Shown: one piece after another, positions 9,408 through 17,771 of the stretch
How positions within the stretch are numbered: the stretch's first letter is position 1
Layout: each line of letters opens with the position of its first letter
Source: Priestia megaterium
GTDB lineage: Bacteria; Bacillota; Bacilli; Bacillales; Bacillaceae_H
Direction of reading: 5' to 3'
NCBI RefSeq assembly: GCF_009497655.1
Contig: NZ_CP023317.1
Coordinates: 2,757,501 to 2,821,500 of the forward strand
DNA length: 64,000 bases
The notes under the pieces: model-generated
The model's input: the letters and a program-made list of their open reading frames with translations, nothing else
Database searches by the model: none
Told to the model about the DNA's origin: nothing
Position numbers and translations under genes: made by a program

Positions 9408-10669
9408 ATATTCCCTCTCCGTTCAGCAGATGATTTTGTTTCGATAGAATGCTTATTATGCACTAATACGGCGATACCTGTTAGAGCCGTTAACAGCAAT
9501 ATGAAGCTTGAAAATAGATATACAAACCTCACCCCAAAGAAGTCCGCTACTGTCCCTACAAACGCGATAGAAAGAATAAACGCACCCTGTACAAGAGTTG
9601 ATTTTGCCGCTATTACTTTAGGAAATACCGAACTGCTGCAGGCATTTTGATAAATGGTTTCCTGCGCTGCGTCTCGAAGCTGATAGGCAGGACCCATCAT
9701 TACCAAAAGTGCTAAAGCTAAATACGGGTTCGTTACTAAGCCGTAAAAACCGGTTAAAACAGCATAACCAATTGAGCCTGCGAACATAAGAAGCAAAAGC
9801 CTTCCTTTTACCATAGAAGACATTCGGTACACAATAATTCCTCCGACTATGCTTCCAAAATAATACGCACCGTTTATATATCCCCACCATACTTCTCCTT
9901 TTCCAAGCACTTCTTTCACAAAAGAAAGAGTAATAGCCCCAATCCAAATGGTTCCAACGAGTGATTCAGTTATGTCCATTATAACGAGTGCTCTGATGCG
10001 TTTATGTACCCATAAAAAGCGCCATCCTTCCATTAGCTTTGCCACGCTTCGCTTTTCTGGCTGCTTGTATCTATGAGCTTCTTTTATAAACAGCAAGCAA
10101 ACAAACGAGAACAATAAAAGACCTGCCGTTATACATAAAGAATAAGTGAATCCTGTTAAAGACAAAACGAAACCACCAAGGGACCACCCTGCAAATAGAA
10201 AGGTTTGGTCAATTGTTGAAAGCAAACTATTGGCCTGCATTCTTTGACTATCACTTACTAAGCTACGGACAACCGACGTTTTAAAAATAGTAAAAAAACC
10301 GTTAAAAAAAGAAATGATCCCAACAATGACAAAACACATCGCTAGTACTGTGACTGTAAATTCTTGTGTGAGTAGCATATACAATCCAGCGAGCATTCCT
10401 ATTTGCATAACCTGTACAGCCCGCATAATATGAATAGATTTATATGTATCGGCTAGTAAAGGTACGCTAAGACCACTAAGGAGGCGAGCAAGTAAGCTCG
10501 TCATCGTAATCATTGATGCAAGAGCTGTTGAACCGGTGTTTTGATTTATATAGGAAGTCAGGGCCATTGTATAAAGAACAAAACCTAAATTTGTGGTTAC
10601 TTGACTTGCTGCTAAAAAATAAAAACGCTGAGTCAATTTTTTCTCCTTTCCGTTAGACGTAACATACAA
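9404..10669 (-). CDS. major facilitator superfamily transporter
   Basis: The 421-residue protein has about 12 transmembrane segments and a central loop near residue 200 (KEAHRYKQPEKRS). The N-terminal half carries an SLLARLLSGLSVPLLAD segment like the MFS A-motif region. It resembles the enterobactin-exporter-like (EntS) group of drug or siderophore exporters in layout, but the substrate cannot be assigned. It is the first gene of a two-gene operon with the acetyltransferase, to which it is joined by a 4-bp overlap. Confidence 0.8.
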   Translation of the reverse strand: MYVTSNGKEKKLTQRFYFLAASQVTTNLGFVLYTMALTSYINQNTGSTALASMITMTSLLARLLSGLSVPLLADTYKSIHIMRAVQVMQIGMLAGLYMLLTQEFTVTVLAMCFVIVGIISFFNGFFTIFKTSVVRSLVSDSQRMQANSLLSTIDQTFLFAGWSLGGFVLSLTGFTYSLCITAGLLLFSFVCLLFIKEAHRYKQPEKRSVAKLMEGWRFLWVHKRIRALVIMDITESLVGTIWIGAITLSFVKEVLGKGEVWWGYINGAYYFGSIVGGIIVYRMSSMVKGRLLLLMFAGSIGYAVLTGFYGLVTNPYLALALLVMMGPAYQLRDAAQETIYQNACSSSVFPKVIAAKSTLVQGAFILSIAFVGTVADFFGVRFVYLFSSFILLLTALTGIAVLVHNKHSIETKSSAERRGNI

Positions 10670-10765
10670 AGGGATAATATTTTTTGTTAATTTTTCCCTT
10701 TTTTAAACTATAACACTATTTGACGAAATCCAAAACTATCTATAATTTAGTAGATGGAGGTTTTT

Positions 10766-11170
10766 ATGTTTAAATATAGTTTTCTTATTGTTCTTATTGC
10801 TTTTTTACTTATTAACTTTAACGGCCAGGAAAATCAAATTGTAGGCGGGAGAATAAAAAAAGAGCGAAGTGAGGTTTTCTTTGGAGAATATGACAGCTTT
10901 ACAGGCCGCTACTCTCGGAGCATTAAACTCAAAAAAGGCGTAACCTACGTTTTCAGGCTATCTAAAAACACTAAAAGTGGAGACCTTTCTCTATATGTAG
11001 AAGATCCAAGACGTACACGTTTCTTTGAGATGACTAATAACTCTCTTTATCTAACACCCGAAAGAACGAGAAGATATCGTATTAACTTTATAGGCTCTGA
11101 GCATAAAGGATCTTTTCAGCTTCACTGGAAAAGCAGCGTTCAAAGGGATGATAATGAAACATCTGTTTAA
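10766..11170 (+). CDS. small secreted or membrane-anchored protein, unknown
   Basis: I chose the ATG at 10766 because GGAGG at 10756-10760 is correctly spaced for it. The in-frame ATG at 10754 overlaps that site. The 134-residue product opens with a hydrophobic stretch (SFLIVLIAFLLINF) that acts as a signal peptide or anchor, then a basic beta-rich domain ending in GSFQLHWKSS. The beta-strand pattern (YSRSIKLKKGVTYVFRLSKN) is like small pre-peptidase or jelly-roll secretion domains; this is only a resemblance. The VOC gene follows 44 bp downstream and may be cotranscribed. Confidence 0.6.
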   Translation: MFKYSFLIVLIAFLLINFNGQENQIVGGRIKKERSEVFFGEYDSFTGRYSRSIKLKKGVTYVFRLSKNTKSGDLSLYVEDPRRTRFFEMTNNSLYLTPERTRRYRINFIGSEHKGSFQLHWKSSVQRDDNETSV

Positions 11171-11213
11171 TGCCATGTGATTTAGACAACGTTTAAACGA
11201 GGAGGAATGGTTT

Positions 11214-11885
11214 ATGATGATTAATCAAGCTGTCCTGTACACTCATCTACTGGACGAAATGAAGGCTTTTTATGTGAATTCCCTCAATTTCCCATTAACC
11301 GCCGCTTCACCGCGTTCTTTTTCCATTAAAGTTGGTGAAAGTGAGCTCATTTTTAAAGAAAGTGCTCTACATACAAAGCCCTTTTACCATTTTGCTTTTA
11401 ATGTTCCAGCAAACCGCTTTATGGAAGCGAAACAATGGGCTACTCAAAGAGTCTTCCTCAATACAGAAGAGAAGAAAGATGAGATTTATTTTGAAGCATT
11501 TGATGCTCATTCGTTTTATTTTAAAGATCCTGCTCATAATATTGTTGAATACATTTCAAGACATTCAGACTGCCCGCCATCCAACGACCCCTTTTCTTCT
11601 AAGTCGCTTTTAAGCATAGGAGAAATCAACTTGACAACGCCTCATGTCCGCTCTGTAGGGACACAGCTTATTAACTCGGGTATCAACGTGCGCAACAACA
11701 GGCCATTAAACGAGAACTTTAACTTTTTAGGAAGCGGCAGTGCGTTTTTTCTTGTAGGGGCGCCTAAAAGACGGTGGTTTTTTTCGGACCGAGACTCTGA
11801 AGTTCATCCATTAACGGTGAAGGTTAATCATTCTCTAGCAGTTGCGTTAGATAAAAAAGGAATGCTGAAGATTACGCAAGAATGA
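11214..11885 (+). CDS. VOC (glyoxalase/dioxygenase) family protein
   Basis: The 223-residue protein is made of two vicinal-oxygen-chelate modules. The first runs from AVLYTHLLDEMKAFYVNSLN to FKDPAHNIVEYISRH; the second begins near GEINLTTPHVRSVG. The FKDPAHNIVEY motif is typical of catechol-2,3-dioxygenase-like VOC proteins, with the metal-binding Glu at the end of the strand. The second module looks degenerate. GGAGG at 11201-11205 supports the start at 11214. Function, possibly a detoxification enzyme, is not determined. Confidence 0.75.
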   Translation: MMINQAVLYTHLLDEMKAFYVNSLNFPLTAASPRSFSIKVGESELIFKESALHTKPFYHFAFNVPANRFMEAKQWATQRVFLNTEEKKDEIYFEAFDAHSFYFKDPAHNIVEYISRHSDCPPSNDPFSSKSLLSIGEINLTTPHVRSVGTQLINSGINVRNNRPLNENFNFLGSGSAFFLVGAPKRRWFFSDRDSEVHPLTVKVNHSLAVALDKKGMLKITQE

Positions 11886-11901
11886 TTGTTTTTTCAATAA
11901 A

Positions 11902-11937
11902 GCCATGTAACAAGCGAACTTGTTACGTGGCTGTTTT
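11902..11937 (+). terminator. intrinsic terminator after the VOC gene
   Basis: The stem GCCATGTAACAAG / CTTGTTACGTGGC has one G-T pair and a 4-base loop, followed by TGTTTTTGT. The convergent kinase gene can also use it. Confidence 0.85.
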
Positions 11938-11962
11938 TGTTCAAAATTCAGCTCTACTCCAC

Positions 11963-12475
11963 CTATAGGTTTTGTATATAGTTCTCGATGTCCTTTCTGT
12001 TCATCAGCATAAAAACCTTGCAATCCTCATCGTTTCTAAGCTTTTCAAACCGTTTTCTCATCTTTTTTTGCCGCTCTCTGTACGTCGTAAGAATAAATGT
12101 AAAAAATGACCAATCTACTTTTTCAGGACATCCTTTTGCCATATCTTCACGCGTTTTTCTTGCATATACAATCCTCCGCTTTATCACTCGGTACACACAA
12201 ACGATTAGCGGAAGCTCTAAATAAATAATGGTATCTGCACGCTTCACTCGCAGGTCATACGAATTGCTGTAGTTCCCGTCGATAATCCAGCTGTCTTTTT
12301 TTACAATGTGCTCCTGCAATTCTCTAAAACTATCATTGTCTCTTTCCGTCCAGCCCGGCTGCCAATACAGGCTGTCTAAATGATGTACTTCTAGATCAAG
12401 CTTTTTCCCTAATTTCTTGGCAAATGTGGACTTTCCTACTCCTGGAGAAACGCCCATTACCAGCACTCTTTTCAT
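11963..12475 (-). CDS. P-loop adenylate-kinase-like protein (FlaR topology-modulation type)
   Basis: The 170-residue P-loop protein has Walker A SPGVGKST at residues 9-16 and the HHLDSLYWQPGW motif that marks the group annotated as DNA topology modulation protein FlaR or adenylate-kinase-like. A conserved IIDGNYSNSYDLR segment and the Arg-rich KRRIVYARKTRED lid-like region follow. Despite the old name, members look like small nucleoside or nucleotide kinases; the substrate is unproven. A broken paralogue lies at about 24 kb. Confidence 0.8.
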   Translation of the reverse strand: MKRVLVMGVSPGVGKSTFAKKLGKKLDLEVHHLDSLYWQPGWTERDNDSFRELQEHIVKKDSWIIDGNYSNSYDLRVKRADTIIYLELPLIVCVYRVIKRRIVYARKTREDMAKGCPEKVDWSFFTFILTTYRERQKKMRKRFEKLRNDEDCKVFMLMNRKDIENYIQNL

Positions 12476-12728
12476 CTCATCACCTTACCTTTTTAGAAAA
12501 TAAAGCTAATTGAAGAGAAGGCAACTGTTTATACTGACTCGGTGTACTAAAAGCAGACTGCTGTATAAAGAAGCTTCATGTTAGCAATTTTATTCACATA
12601 ATTTTCAGATAACATATAAACATTCATCATAAATTTCTGTATTCCTTCTTGCTTTGTAGTAAATAGGTTGCTTTTATTAATCGTTTCCTTTACCTTAAAT
12701 GTGAGTATATAAAAGTAAGGTGAAAAAA

Positions 12729-12959
12729 ATGAATGCATCTATGCTAAAGAGATTTTTACGAAACCTCGGGATTTTTATTTATATTGTCATCGCAGCTATT
12801 AATATTTACTTAACGAGAAATGACTTGGGCGATATGCTTACTCGCCTTGTGCTGTTGACTATTTTACTTCCTTTGTTTTTTAGTTTTGTGTATGCGTTAG
12901 GAAAATCACATTTTACAAGACAAGAAGAGCTCGCTGAACAAGAGAAGAAAAAAGAGTAA
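12729..12959 (+). CDS. small membrane protein, unknown function
   Basis: I place the start at the ATG at 12729, with AAGGTG six bases upstream; a GTG at 12720 would overlap that site. The 76-residue product has two hydrophobic helices (residues about 12-30 and 38-58) and a charged Glu/Lys-rich tail. The family is not recognised. The frame ends directly at a strong terminator, which supports expression. Confidence 0.55.
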   Translation: MNASMLKRFLRNLGIFIYIVIAAINIYLTRNDLGDMLTRLVLLTILLPLFFSFVYALGKSHFTRQEELAEQEKKKE

Positions 12960-13003
12960 AAAAAGCCTTTTATAGAGGGGATTCCCCTTTCTAAAAGGCT
13001 TTT
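12960..13003. terminator. bidirectional intrinsic terminator
   Basis: The 12-bp stem AAAAGCCTTTTA / TAAAAGGCTTTT has an inner GGGG / CCCC pair. It lies between convergent genes and touches both stop codons. Confidence 0.85.
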
Positions 13004-13361
13004 ACTTTTTTTCATATAACTGAACATTAACTACATCAGGATTAACGTGATACTGCTTGGCAAGTTGATTTACGACTTGCTGAATCTCCTTCTTTTTATA
13101 GAAAGAAAGTTGTTCGGCGGGCAGAAGAACGAGAACTTGAGCTTCCGCATAGTCATTCAGCACTCTAACCTCTTGAAAACCATACTGCGTCAAAGCTGAT
13201 TTTAACTCTTTTTCAAAGTCGCTGCTTTCTTTTGGGACGGCTATGGAGAACCGATTGTAAGAAACTAGCGAAACCTCTTTCTCTTCAGGCTTTGTATACA
13301 CCGCCCAAGCAGTTGTCAGCACTGTGACAGCAATACCAACATTCAATACCCACACTTTCAT
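13002..13361 (-). CDS. small signal-peptide protein, unknown function
   Basis: The 119-residue product opens with a hydrophobic segment (WVLNVGIAVTVLTTAWAV) that is either a signal peptide or an anchor. The remainder looks like a compact alpha/beta domain with a conserved-looking end (YHVNPDVVNVQLYEKK) that recalls sporulation-lipoprotein-like or BON-like folds. I do not assign a family. It lies just downstream of, and on the same strand as, the sugar-acid dehydrogenase operon, separated by about 60 bp, so cotranscription is possible. Confidence 0.6.
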   Translation of the reverse strand: MKVWVLNVGIAVTVLTTAWAVYTKPEEKEVSLVSYNRFSIAVPKESSDFEKELKSALTQYGFQEVRVLNDYAEAQVLVLLPAEQLSFYKKKEIQQVVNQLAKQYHVNPDVVNVQLYEKK

Positions 13362-13423
13362 ACCATGAACGCCCCTTTTAATCGAGTTTGTTCATGATAT
13401 GAAAAAATTTATTGGTTCATGCG

Positions 13424-14185
13424 TTATCTTCCTAGCCATCCTCCGTCTACGGCAAGCAAGTGCCCGTGAATATAAGCAGACGCATCAGATGCTAAAAAGA
13501 CGACCGCTCCCTTAAAATCATCTGCTTGTCCCCATCTTCCTGCGGGAATACGTTCAATAATTTGTCTGCTGCGCGTTTCATCGTTAATAAGTGCTTCATT
13601 CATATCAGTAGCAATGTACCCTGGTACAATTCCATTAACATTTACGCCTTTTGCTGCCCATTCATTAGATAAAGCCTTTGTAAGCTGAGCAACTCCGCCT
13701 TTTGCTGCGGCATAAGCTGGAACGGTAATACCTCCTTGGTAAGAAAGCAAAGATGCCATATTAATGATTTTTCCGCTTCCTTGTTTAAGCATTTGGCGGC
13801 CCGCCTGCTGACATAACAACCATACGGTTTTTAAATTAACGTTCATAACAGCGTCCCAATCTTCTTCTGCAAAGTCTACAGCGGGTGAACGTCTTTGAAT
13901 GCCCGCGTTGTTCACTAAAATATCGAGCTTGCCAAAATAAGCAACAACCGATGAGATCGCTTCGCTTACTTCAGAAGCGTTTTCTAGATCACAATTAACA
14001 ATAAAACATTTTCTTCCCAGACGTTCAATTTCTTCTTTTACTCCAAGAAATTCCTTTGATCTCTGCAGCAGAGCGATATCCGAACCTGCTTCTGCCAAAG
14101 CAATCGCCATTGATCTTCCAATTCCTCTTGTTGCTCCTGTAATCGCTGCCACTTTACCATCTAAAGAAAACAAATCTACTGTCAT
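13424..14185 (-). CDS. kduD: SDR dehydrogenase, KduD/IdnO-like (keto-deoxy-gluconate or 5-ketogluconate reductase)
   Basis: The 253-residue classical short-chain dehydrogenase has the cofactor loop TGATRGIG at 16-23, NNAG at 92-95 and the catalytic triad Ser145, Tyr158 and Lys162. The segments IINMASLLSYQGGITVPAYA and VDGGWLGR at the end are characteristic of 2-dehydro-3-deoxy-D-gluconate 5-dehydrogenase (KduD) and its close relative 5-ketogluconate reductase (IdnO/Gno). Its start overlaps the stop of the zinc dehydrogenase by four bases, so the pair acts as a unit. With the linked GntR-type regulator, this suggests sugar-acid (gluconate/idonate/hexuronate) catabolism. The exact substrate is inferred and no kinase or transporter is adjacent. 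Confidence 0.7.
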   Translation of the reverse strand: MTVDLFSLDGKVAAITGATRGIGRSMAIALAEAGSDIALLQRSKEFLGVKEEIERLGRKCFIVNCDLENASEVSEAISSVVAYFGKLDILVNNAGIQRRSPAVDFAEEDWDAVMNVNLKTVWLLCQQAGRQMLKQGSGKIINMASLLSYQGGITVPAYAAAKGGVAQLTKALSNEWAAKGVNVNGIVPGYIATDMNEALINDETRSRQIIERIPAGRWGQADDFKGAVVFLASDASAYIHGHLLAVDGGWLGR

Positions 14186-15213
14186 TGTTCATTCTCCTCT
14201 CCGTTTGGTGCAAATAAAACCTTAAGTGATTCATCAGGCCGCTGCATAAACTCAAACCCCGCTTGAATATCTTCAAGCTGCAGTTTATGAGAAATTAAAG
14301 AATCTGCTTCTATTTCACCGTTTGCCAGTAAATCAATAGCCGTCTGAAAATCTTCCCTTGTATAACATCTCGTTGTAGTTAATGAAATTTCTTTAAAGTG
14401 CATCGCTGCTAAATCTACTTCTGGAGCGCTTTTGTATACGCTCACCACTACAATCTCTCCTTGAATACGGCTTGTTTCAACCATTTGTTTTGCTGTAATT
14501 TGATTTCCGGCTACTTCAAATACAACGTCTGCACCGACTTCATTCGTAAGCAAACGCACTTCTTTTACTACGTCTCTTTTCGCTGCATCAATTGGTATAA
14601 AGCCAAGTTCTTTCGCTTTAGTTAAGCGATAAGAACTAATATCTGAGATCATTACTTTTTTTGCTCCTGCTCGTTTCGCAATCATCCCGATTAGCAGTCC
14701 AATAGGTCCTGCCCCTAAAATGACAGCTTGGTCTCCTACTTTCAAACGCGAGCGTCGCACTGTATGTACGGCAACCGCTACAGGTTCTGCAAGGGCTGCA
14801 TGCTCGCTAGACAGTTTCTCTGGCAAGAGGTGAAGGCGGTTCACAGGAACAGCCACGTACTGCGCAAAACCTCCATCTTGATCAATGCCGATTAGTTTTA
14901 ACTTTTTACAAACGTGAAACTGTCCTTTTACACAAGCTTCGCACGTTCCGCAGCTAAGCGTAGGCTCAACTGCTACGCGGTCACCTAAAGAAAATTCCGT
15001 TTCTCCTCGGATCTCCTCTATCACTCCGCTGAATTCATGTCCCATAGTGAGTGGCGCCTGTGCTCTAGGGTGTTTTCCAAAATAAATCATCATATCCGTT
15101 CCGCAAATTCCAGCATGAGATACCTTTACAAGCGCTTCTCCTTTTTTTATAACCAGTTTCGCTTTTTGCTGCATAACGGCTTTTGTTTCTGAAACGTAGA
15201 CACCTGCTTTCAT
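14182..15213 (-). CDS. zinc-dependent medium-chain dehydrogenase (sorbitol/idonate/threonine-dehydrogenase type)
   Basis: This 343-residue MDR protein has catalytic zinc ligands Cys37 and His59-Glu60 (CGTD, GHE), structural zinc cysteines 88, 91, 94 and 102 (CGTCEAC...C) and the NAD loop GAGPIG at 167-172. The family includes L-idonate 5-dehydrogenase, sorbitol dehydrogenase and threonine dehydrogenase. Pairing with a KduD/IdnO-like reductase by a 4-bp overlap makes a hexonate dehydrogenase the best inference. A 14-bp palindrome 21 bp upstream of the start matches one in front of the adjacent GntR-type regulator gene, so both units are probably under that regulator. Confidence 0.8.
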   Translation of the reverse strand: MKAGVYVSETKAVMQQKAKLVIKKGEALVKVSHAGICGTDMMIYFGKHPRAQAPLTMGHEFSGVIEEIRGETEFSLGDRVAVEPTLSCGTCEACVKGQFHVCKKLKLIGIDQDGGFAQYVAVPVNRLHLLPEKLSSEHAALAEPVAVAVHTVRRSRLKVGDQAVILGAGPIGLLIGMIAKRAGAKKVMISDISSYRLTKAKELGFIPIDAAKRDVVKEVRLLTNEVGADVVFEVAGNQITAKQMVETSRIQGEIVVVSVYKSAPEVDLAAMHFKEISLTTTRCYTREDFQTAIDLLANGEIEADSLISHKLQLEDIQAGFEFMQRPDESLKVLFAPNGEENEQ

Positions 15214-15233
15214 TTCTCCATCCCCTTTTGTAT

Positions 15234-15247
15234 ACTTGTCGACAAGT
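15234..15247. promoter_or_regulatory. probable GntR-type operator of the dehydrogenase operon
   Basis: ACTTGTCGACAAGT is a perfect 14-bp palindrome 21 bp upstream of the dehydrogenase start. It differs only in the central two bases from the palindrome at 16006-16019 in front of the regulator gene. Confidence 0.7.
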
Positions 15248-15294
15248 TGAAGAGAAAAATATTCAAAAATATTTCGAATATTTCATCCCTTTTT

Positions 15295-15927
15295 TTATGC
15301 TTCATTCAAAAGTGAAGCTGTTATGGTATTTCGCGTGTCTTCAAAGTGACGCTTCACTTCATCTTGAATGCGTTCTGTATTTTGAGACTTTAATGCCTTA
15401 ATCATTTCATGATGCTGCTTAATCAGTGGGAGCACAGCTGCTTTATCATCTCGAAATCTTTTTTCAGTCGTAATTAAAAGAGCAGCTAAAATAATTTCAC
15501 GGATGCTTTCCCACAATTTTAATATCCGCTTGTGGTCTGCTTCGATAATCACGAGCTCATGAAACCGCAAATCTTGATAAGCAAACTCTACATAGTCATC
15601 GTATTTAGCTGCCATCTTCATTTGATCAATGCTTTGCTCCAGCTTTTTAATAAGCGAATCATGGTTGACTTCAGATAAACGTTCTAAGACAAAGTGTTCT
15701 AAAAGCAGACGAACATCGTACAGCTCGTTTAAATCCCTAGTTGTTAAACCAATAACAACTGCTCCCATTCGCTGTAAATCAATGAGCCCTTCGTTTGAAA
15801 GGATCCGCAGCGCTTCTCTGATAGGAGATCGACTCATTCCAAACTCTGACGAGAGCTGATTTTCTGATAGTATGGTTCCTTTTTTCAGCTCGCCGCTCAT
15901 AATTTGAATTCTTAATTTGTTTACCAC
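15295..15927 (-). CDS. GntR-family (FadR/FCD subfamily) regulator, N-terminus possibly frameshifted
   Basis: The frame from GTG 15927 encodes 210 residues: a winged helix-turn-helix (LSENQLSSEFGMSRSPIREAL) and a C-terminal FCD ligand domain whose metal-site residues are plausible in the DVRLLLE, FHELV and HHEMI segments. The same frame continues upstream without a stop to about 15985 and encodes VTYPERWLRGASLGEQV, the typical N-terminus of this family. The only well-placed ATG (15991, after GAGGAAGTG) is one base out of frame with it. So either a one-base indel near 15980-15990 has damaged the gene, or there is a sequence error, or translation starts at ATT or the internal GTG. The operators in front of this gene and the dehydrogenase operon suggest autoregulation and control of that operon. 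Confidence 0.75.
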   Translation of the reverse strand: MVNKLRIQIMSGELKKGTILSENQLSSEFGMSRSPIREALRILSNEGLIDLQRMGAVVIGLTTRDLNELYDVRLLLEHFVLERLSEVNHDSLIKKLEQSIDQMKMAAKYDDYVEFAYQDLRFHELVIIEADHKRILKLWESIREIILAALLITTEKRFRDDKAAVLPLIKQHHEMIKALKSQNTERIQDEVKRHFEDTRNTITASLLNEA

Positions 15928-16005
15928 TTGTTCTCCCAGCGAGGCTCCGCGAAGCCATCTTTCCGGGTAGGTTACTCTTTTAATGTGTCATCACTTCCTC
16001 AACCA

Positions 16006-16019
16006 ACTTGTATACAAGT
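16006..16019. promoter_or_regulatory. probable autoregulatory operator of the GntR-type gene
   Basis: ACTTGTATACAAGT is a perfect 14-bp palindrome, extended on the right to ACTTGTATACAAGTAT. As I recall it, the B. subtilis gluconate-operon operator bound by GntR is ATACTTGTATACAAGTAT, so the core is identical. Confidence 0.75.
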
Positions 16020-16138
16020 ATTCAAGATTTAGTATATAGATAAGAAACCTGACTGTAAACGTTTTCTTTGCGAAATGTATATTTTTACAATTCTTTCTTA
16101 CACTAAGAACTACTGATAAATAAAAGGTGGGAAGATGG

Positions 16139-16597
16139 ATGAATCAAATTATATTATGGGGAATTCTTGTTATTCCATGGTTTTTACTGCTGCTGCTTGA
16201 TAAACAGCGGGTTAAACGATTTTTTACTGTAGGGTTGTTTGCTGCATTAATGATGACAATCGCCTATCAAGTAGCGGAAAAAATGCACTGGTGGACGGTT
16301 CAAGAAAACGTATTTTTTCTTACTAGCATGGGAGCAACGATTTATTGCCTTCATATTGTGATTACGATCTTTGTCTTTTACCTTACGTATCCCGGGTTTA
16401 TCTTGTACATAATGGTTAACATTATTTTGGATTTGATTCATGGTTATGTTATTGTTCCTTTTCTCGCTAAAATCGGACTTTATAATTTGTATGATATCAG
16501 TCATTTTGGACTTTTCCTTGTCATGACTACCGTAGCTATTATCCTTTACTTGTTTCAACGGCTGCTTGACTTTATATTTGAGGAAATCCCTGCATAA
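16139..16597 (+). CDS. polytopic membrane protein, unknown function
   Basis: The ATG at 16139 has AGGTGGGA seven bases upstream; the GTG at 16127 overlaps that site and is less likely. The 152-residue product has four to five hydrophobic helices, among them ILWGILVIPWFLLLLL at the N-terminus and ISHFGLFLVMTTVAIILYLF near the end. The arrangement resembles the small CBO0543-like or spore-germination-related membrane proteins of bacilli, but I cannot assign it firmly. It stands alone and ends at a terminator shared with the M23 gene. Confidence 0.6.
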   Translation: MNQIILWGILVIPWFLLLLLDKQRVKRFFTVGLFAALMMTIAYQVAEKMHWWTVQENVFFLTSMGATIYCLHIVITIFVFYLTYPGFILYIMVNIILDLIHGYVIVPFLAKIGLYNLYDISHFGLFLVMTTVAIILYLFQRLLDFIFEEIPA

Positions 16598-16625
16598 AAA
16601 GCCACAGCAAACGCTATGGCTTTTA
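16597..16625. terminator. bidirectional intrinsic terminator
   Basis: A hairpin AAAAGCCACAGC / GCTATGGCTTTT lies between convergent genes, with A and T runs on either side. Confidence 0.8.
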
Positions 16626-16626
16626 A

Positions 16627-17508
16627 TCAATAGAAAAATGGAATAACTGTATCTCCGCGAATCGGTTCAATAGCCGCATGAAACTGAATTCGTAAACTTT
16701 TTGACGTTTCGATGTCAGAGGCATCCATGACGTGAAAATGAATGTGAGGTTCGGATGAATTCCCGGAATTTCCACATCTTCCAAGCAGCGTTCCTTTACG
16801 AACCACGTCTCCTTTTTTCACAGAAACCGACCCTTTCTTCAAATGTGCAAGCACACTGTATTCTTTCCCTTCATGCTCAATAATAACGTAGTTTCCTAAG
16901 GAATTTTCTTTATTCGTGTGCCCAATTTCATTGTCTTCTTGGCCGTCAGCTGCTGAAACGACAACTCCTTTTAGCGGTGCTACAACCTTTTTTCCATAGG
17001 CATAGTAATCTTCGTTTTTCATTCCATCATTTTTATAGCTTTTCTTTCCTTTTCGCACGACTAAATCATATGCATACCTTTGGCTTTCGACTGGATGGTG
17101 ATAGTTTAACACCTCATGCTTTCCTCCCCAATAGACAAACCATTCACTTTGAATCGGCATCGTATATTTGTTTGCACTCCATCGCTCTCTCTCTGAAAAT
17201 GATTCTATAGGAGCAAGCACAAGTGCTTGTATAATGTTATGTTCATCAAATATAACGCTGATGGCTTTTGTCTGGGTAGAATTTATCCAAATAAACTGCT
17301 CAATTTGAGGAGTTAAATAAAGATTTGTTTCTAGTCTGTAGAACTGTTCTCCTTGATTAAACAATTTGCTCTGCTCCAAAAATTGCTGAAGCGAAACTTG
17401 ACGTTTAAATTCTTCGCTTACACAATCATAAAGCTTCTGAAAATCCCCTTGTGCAAATAAAGTTCCAAACTTTTCTCTGATATTTACTTTTCTCTCTGTC
17501 TCCATCAT
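16627..17508 (-). CDS. M23-family metallopeptidase with N-terminal DUF3887-like domain
   Basis: The 293-residue protein has two parts. Residues about 10-110 resemble DUF3887 (LFAQGDFQKLYDCVSEEFK). Residues about 130-285 form a LytM/M23 domain with the zinc-site pattern H...D (HPVESQRYAYD) and the HIHFH motif near the end, plus GNYVIIEHEGKEYSVLAHL and VRKGTLLGRCGNSG. M23 enzymes cut peptidoglycan cross-bridges, but no signal peptide is visible here. It could therefore act in the cytoplasm, use another export route, or be a sporulation-type paralogue. Confidence 0.8.
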   Translation of the reverse strand: MMETERKVNIREKFGTLFAQGDFQKLYDCVSEEFKRQVSLQQFLEQSKLFNQGEQFYRLETNLYLTPQIEQFIWINSTQTKAISVIFDEHNIIQALVLAPIESFSERERWSANKYTMPIQSEWFVYWGGKHEVLNYHHPVESQRYAYDLVVRKGKKSYKNDGMKNEDYYAYGKKVVAPLKGVVVSAADGQEDNEIGHTNKENSLGNYVIIEHEGKEYSVLAHLKKGSVSVKKGDVVRKGTLLGRCGNSGNSSEPHIHFHVMDASDIETSKSLRIQFHAAIEPIRGDTVIPFFY

Positions 17509-17689
17509 TGTAATCCACCCTTTTATATGTATTTCAATTTGTTTGAATTATCTATAAGTAATACGTTTTATCTTATAAAAAGGTTTCATTTTCCAATTAT
17601 TCTATCTAAAAATCTTCTTCTATGCCGTATTTACAATTTTCTCAATCCATTTTATACTTATTTTACAAATATTTGAAAGGGGGTGCAGC

Positions 17690-17752
17690 ATGATGAAAAT
17701 AACGTTAAATAAAAAAATCAAGCTGCGCCGAGTAAGTATTTTTGGCGCTTAA
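17690..17752 (+). CDS. 20-residue basic peptide ORF
   Basis: A tandem ATG at 17690 is preceded by AAAGGGGGTG at ideal distance and opens a 20-codon frame rich in Lys and Arg (KKIKLRR) that ends in Phe-Gly-Ala. The histidine phosphatase gene starts 19 bp after its stop. It may be a leader peptide that couples translation to the phosphatase, or a genuine micropeptide. The strong ribosome site is the only direct evidence. Confidence 0.4.
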   Translation: MMKITLNKKIKLRRVSIFGA

Positions 17753-17771
17753 ATTTTAAGGAGATTTCACA

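Noticed and set aside
12547-12738. 63-codon minus-strand frame
   Set aside because: It has no ribosome site and overlaps the start of the small membrane gene on the plus strand.
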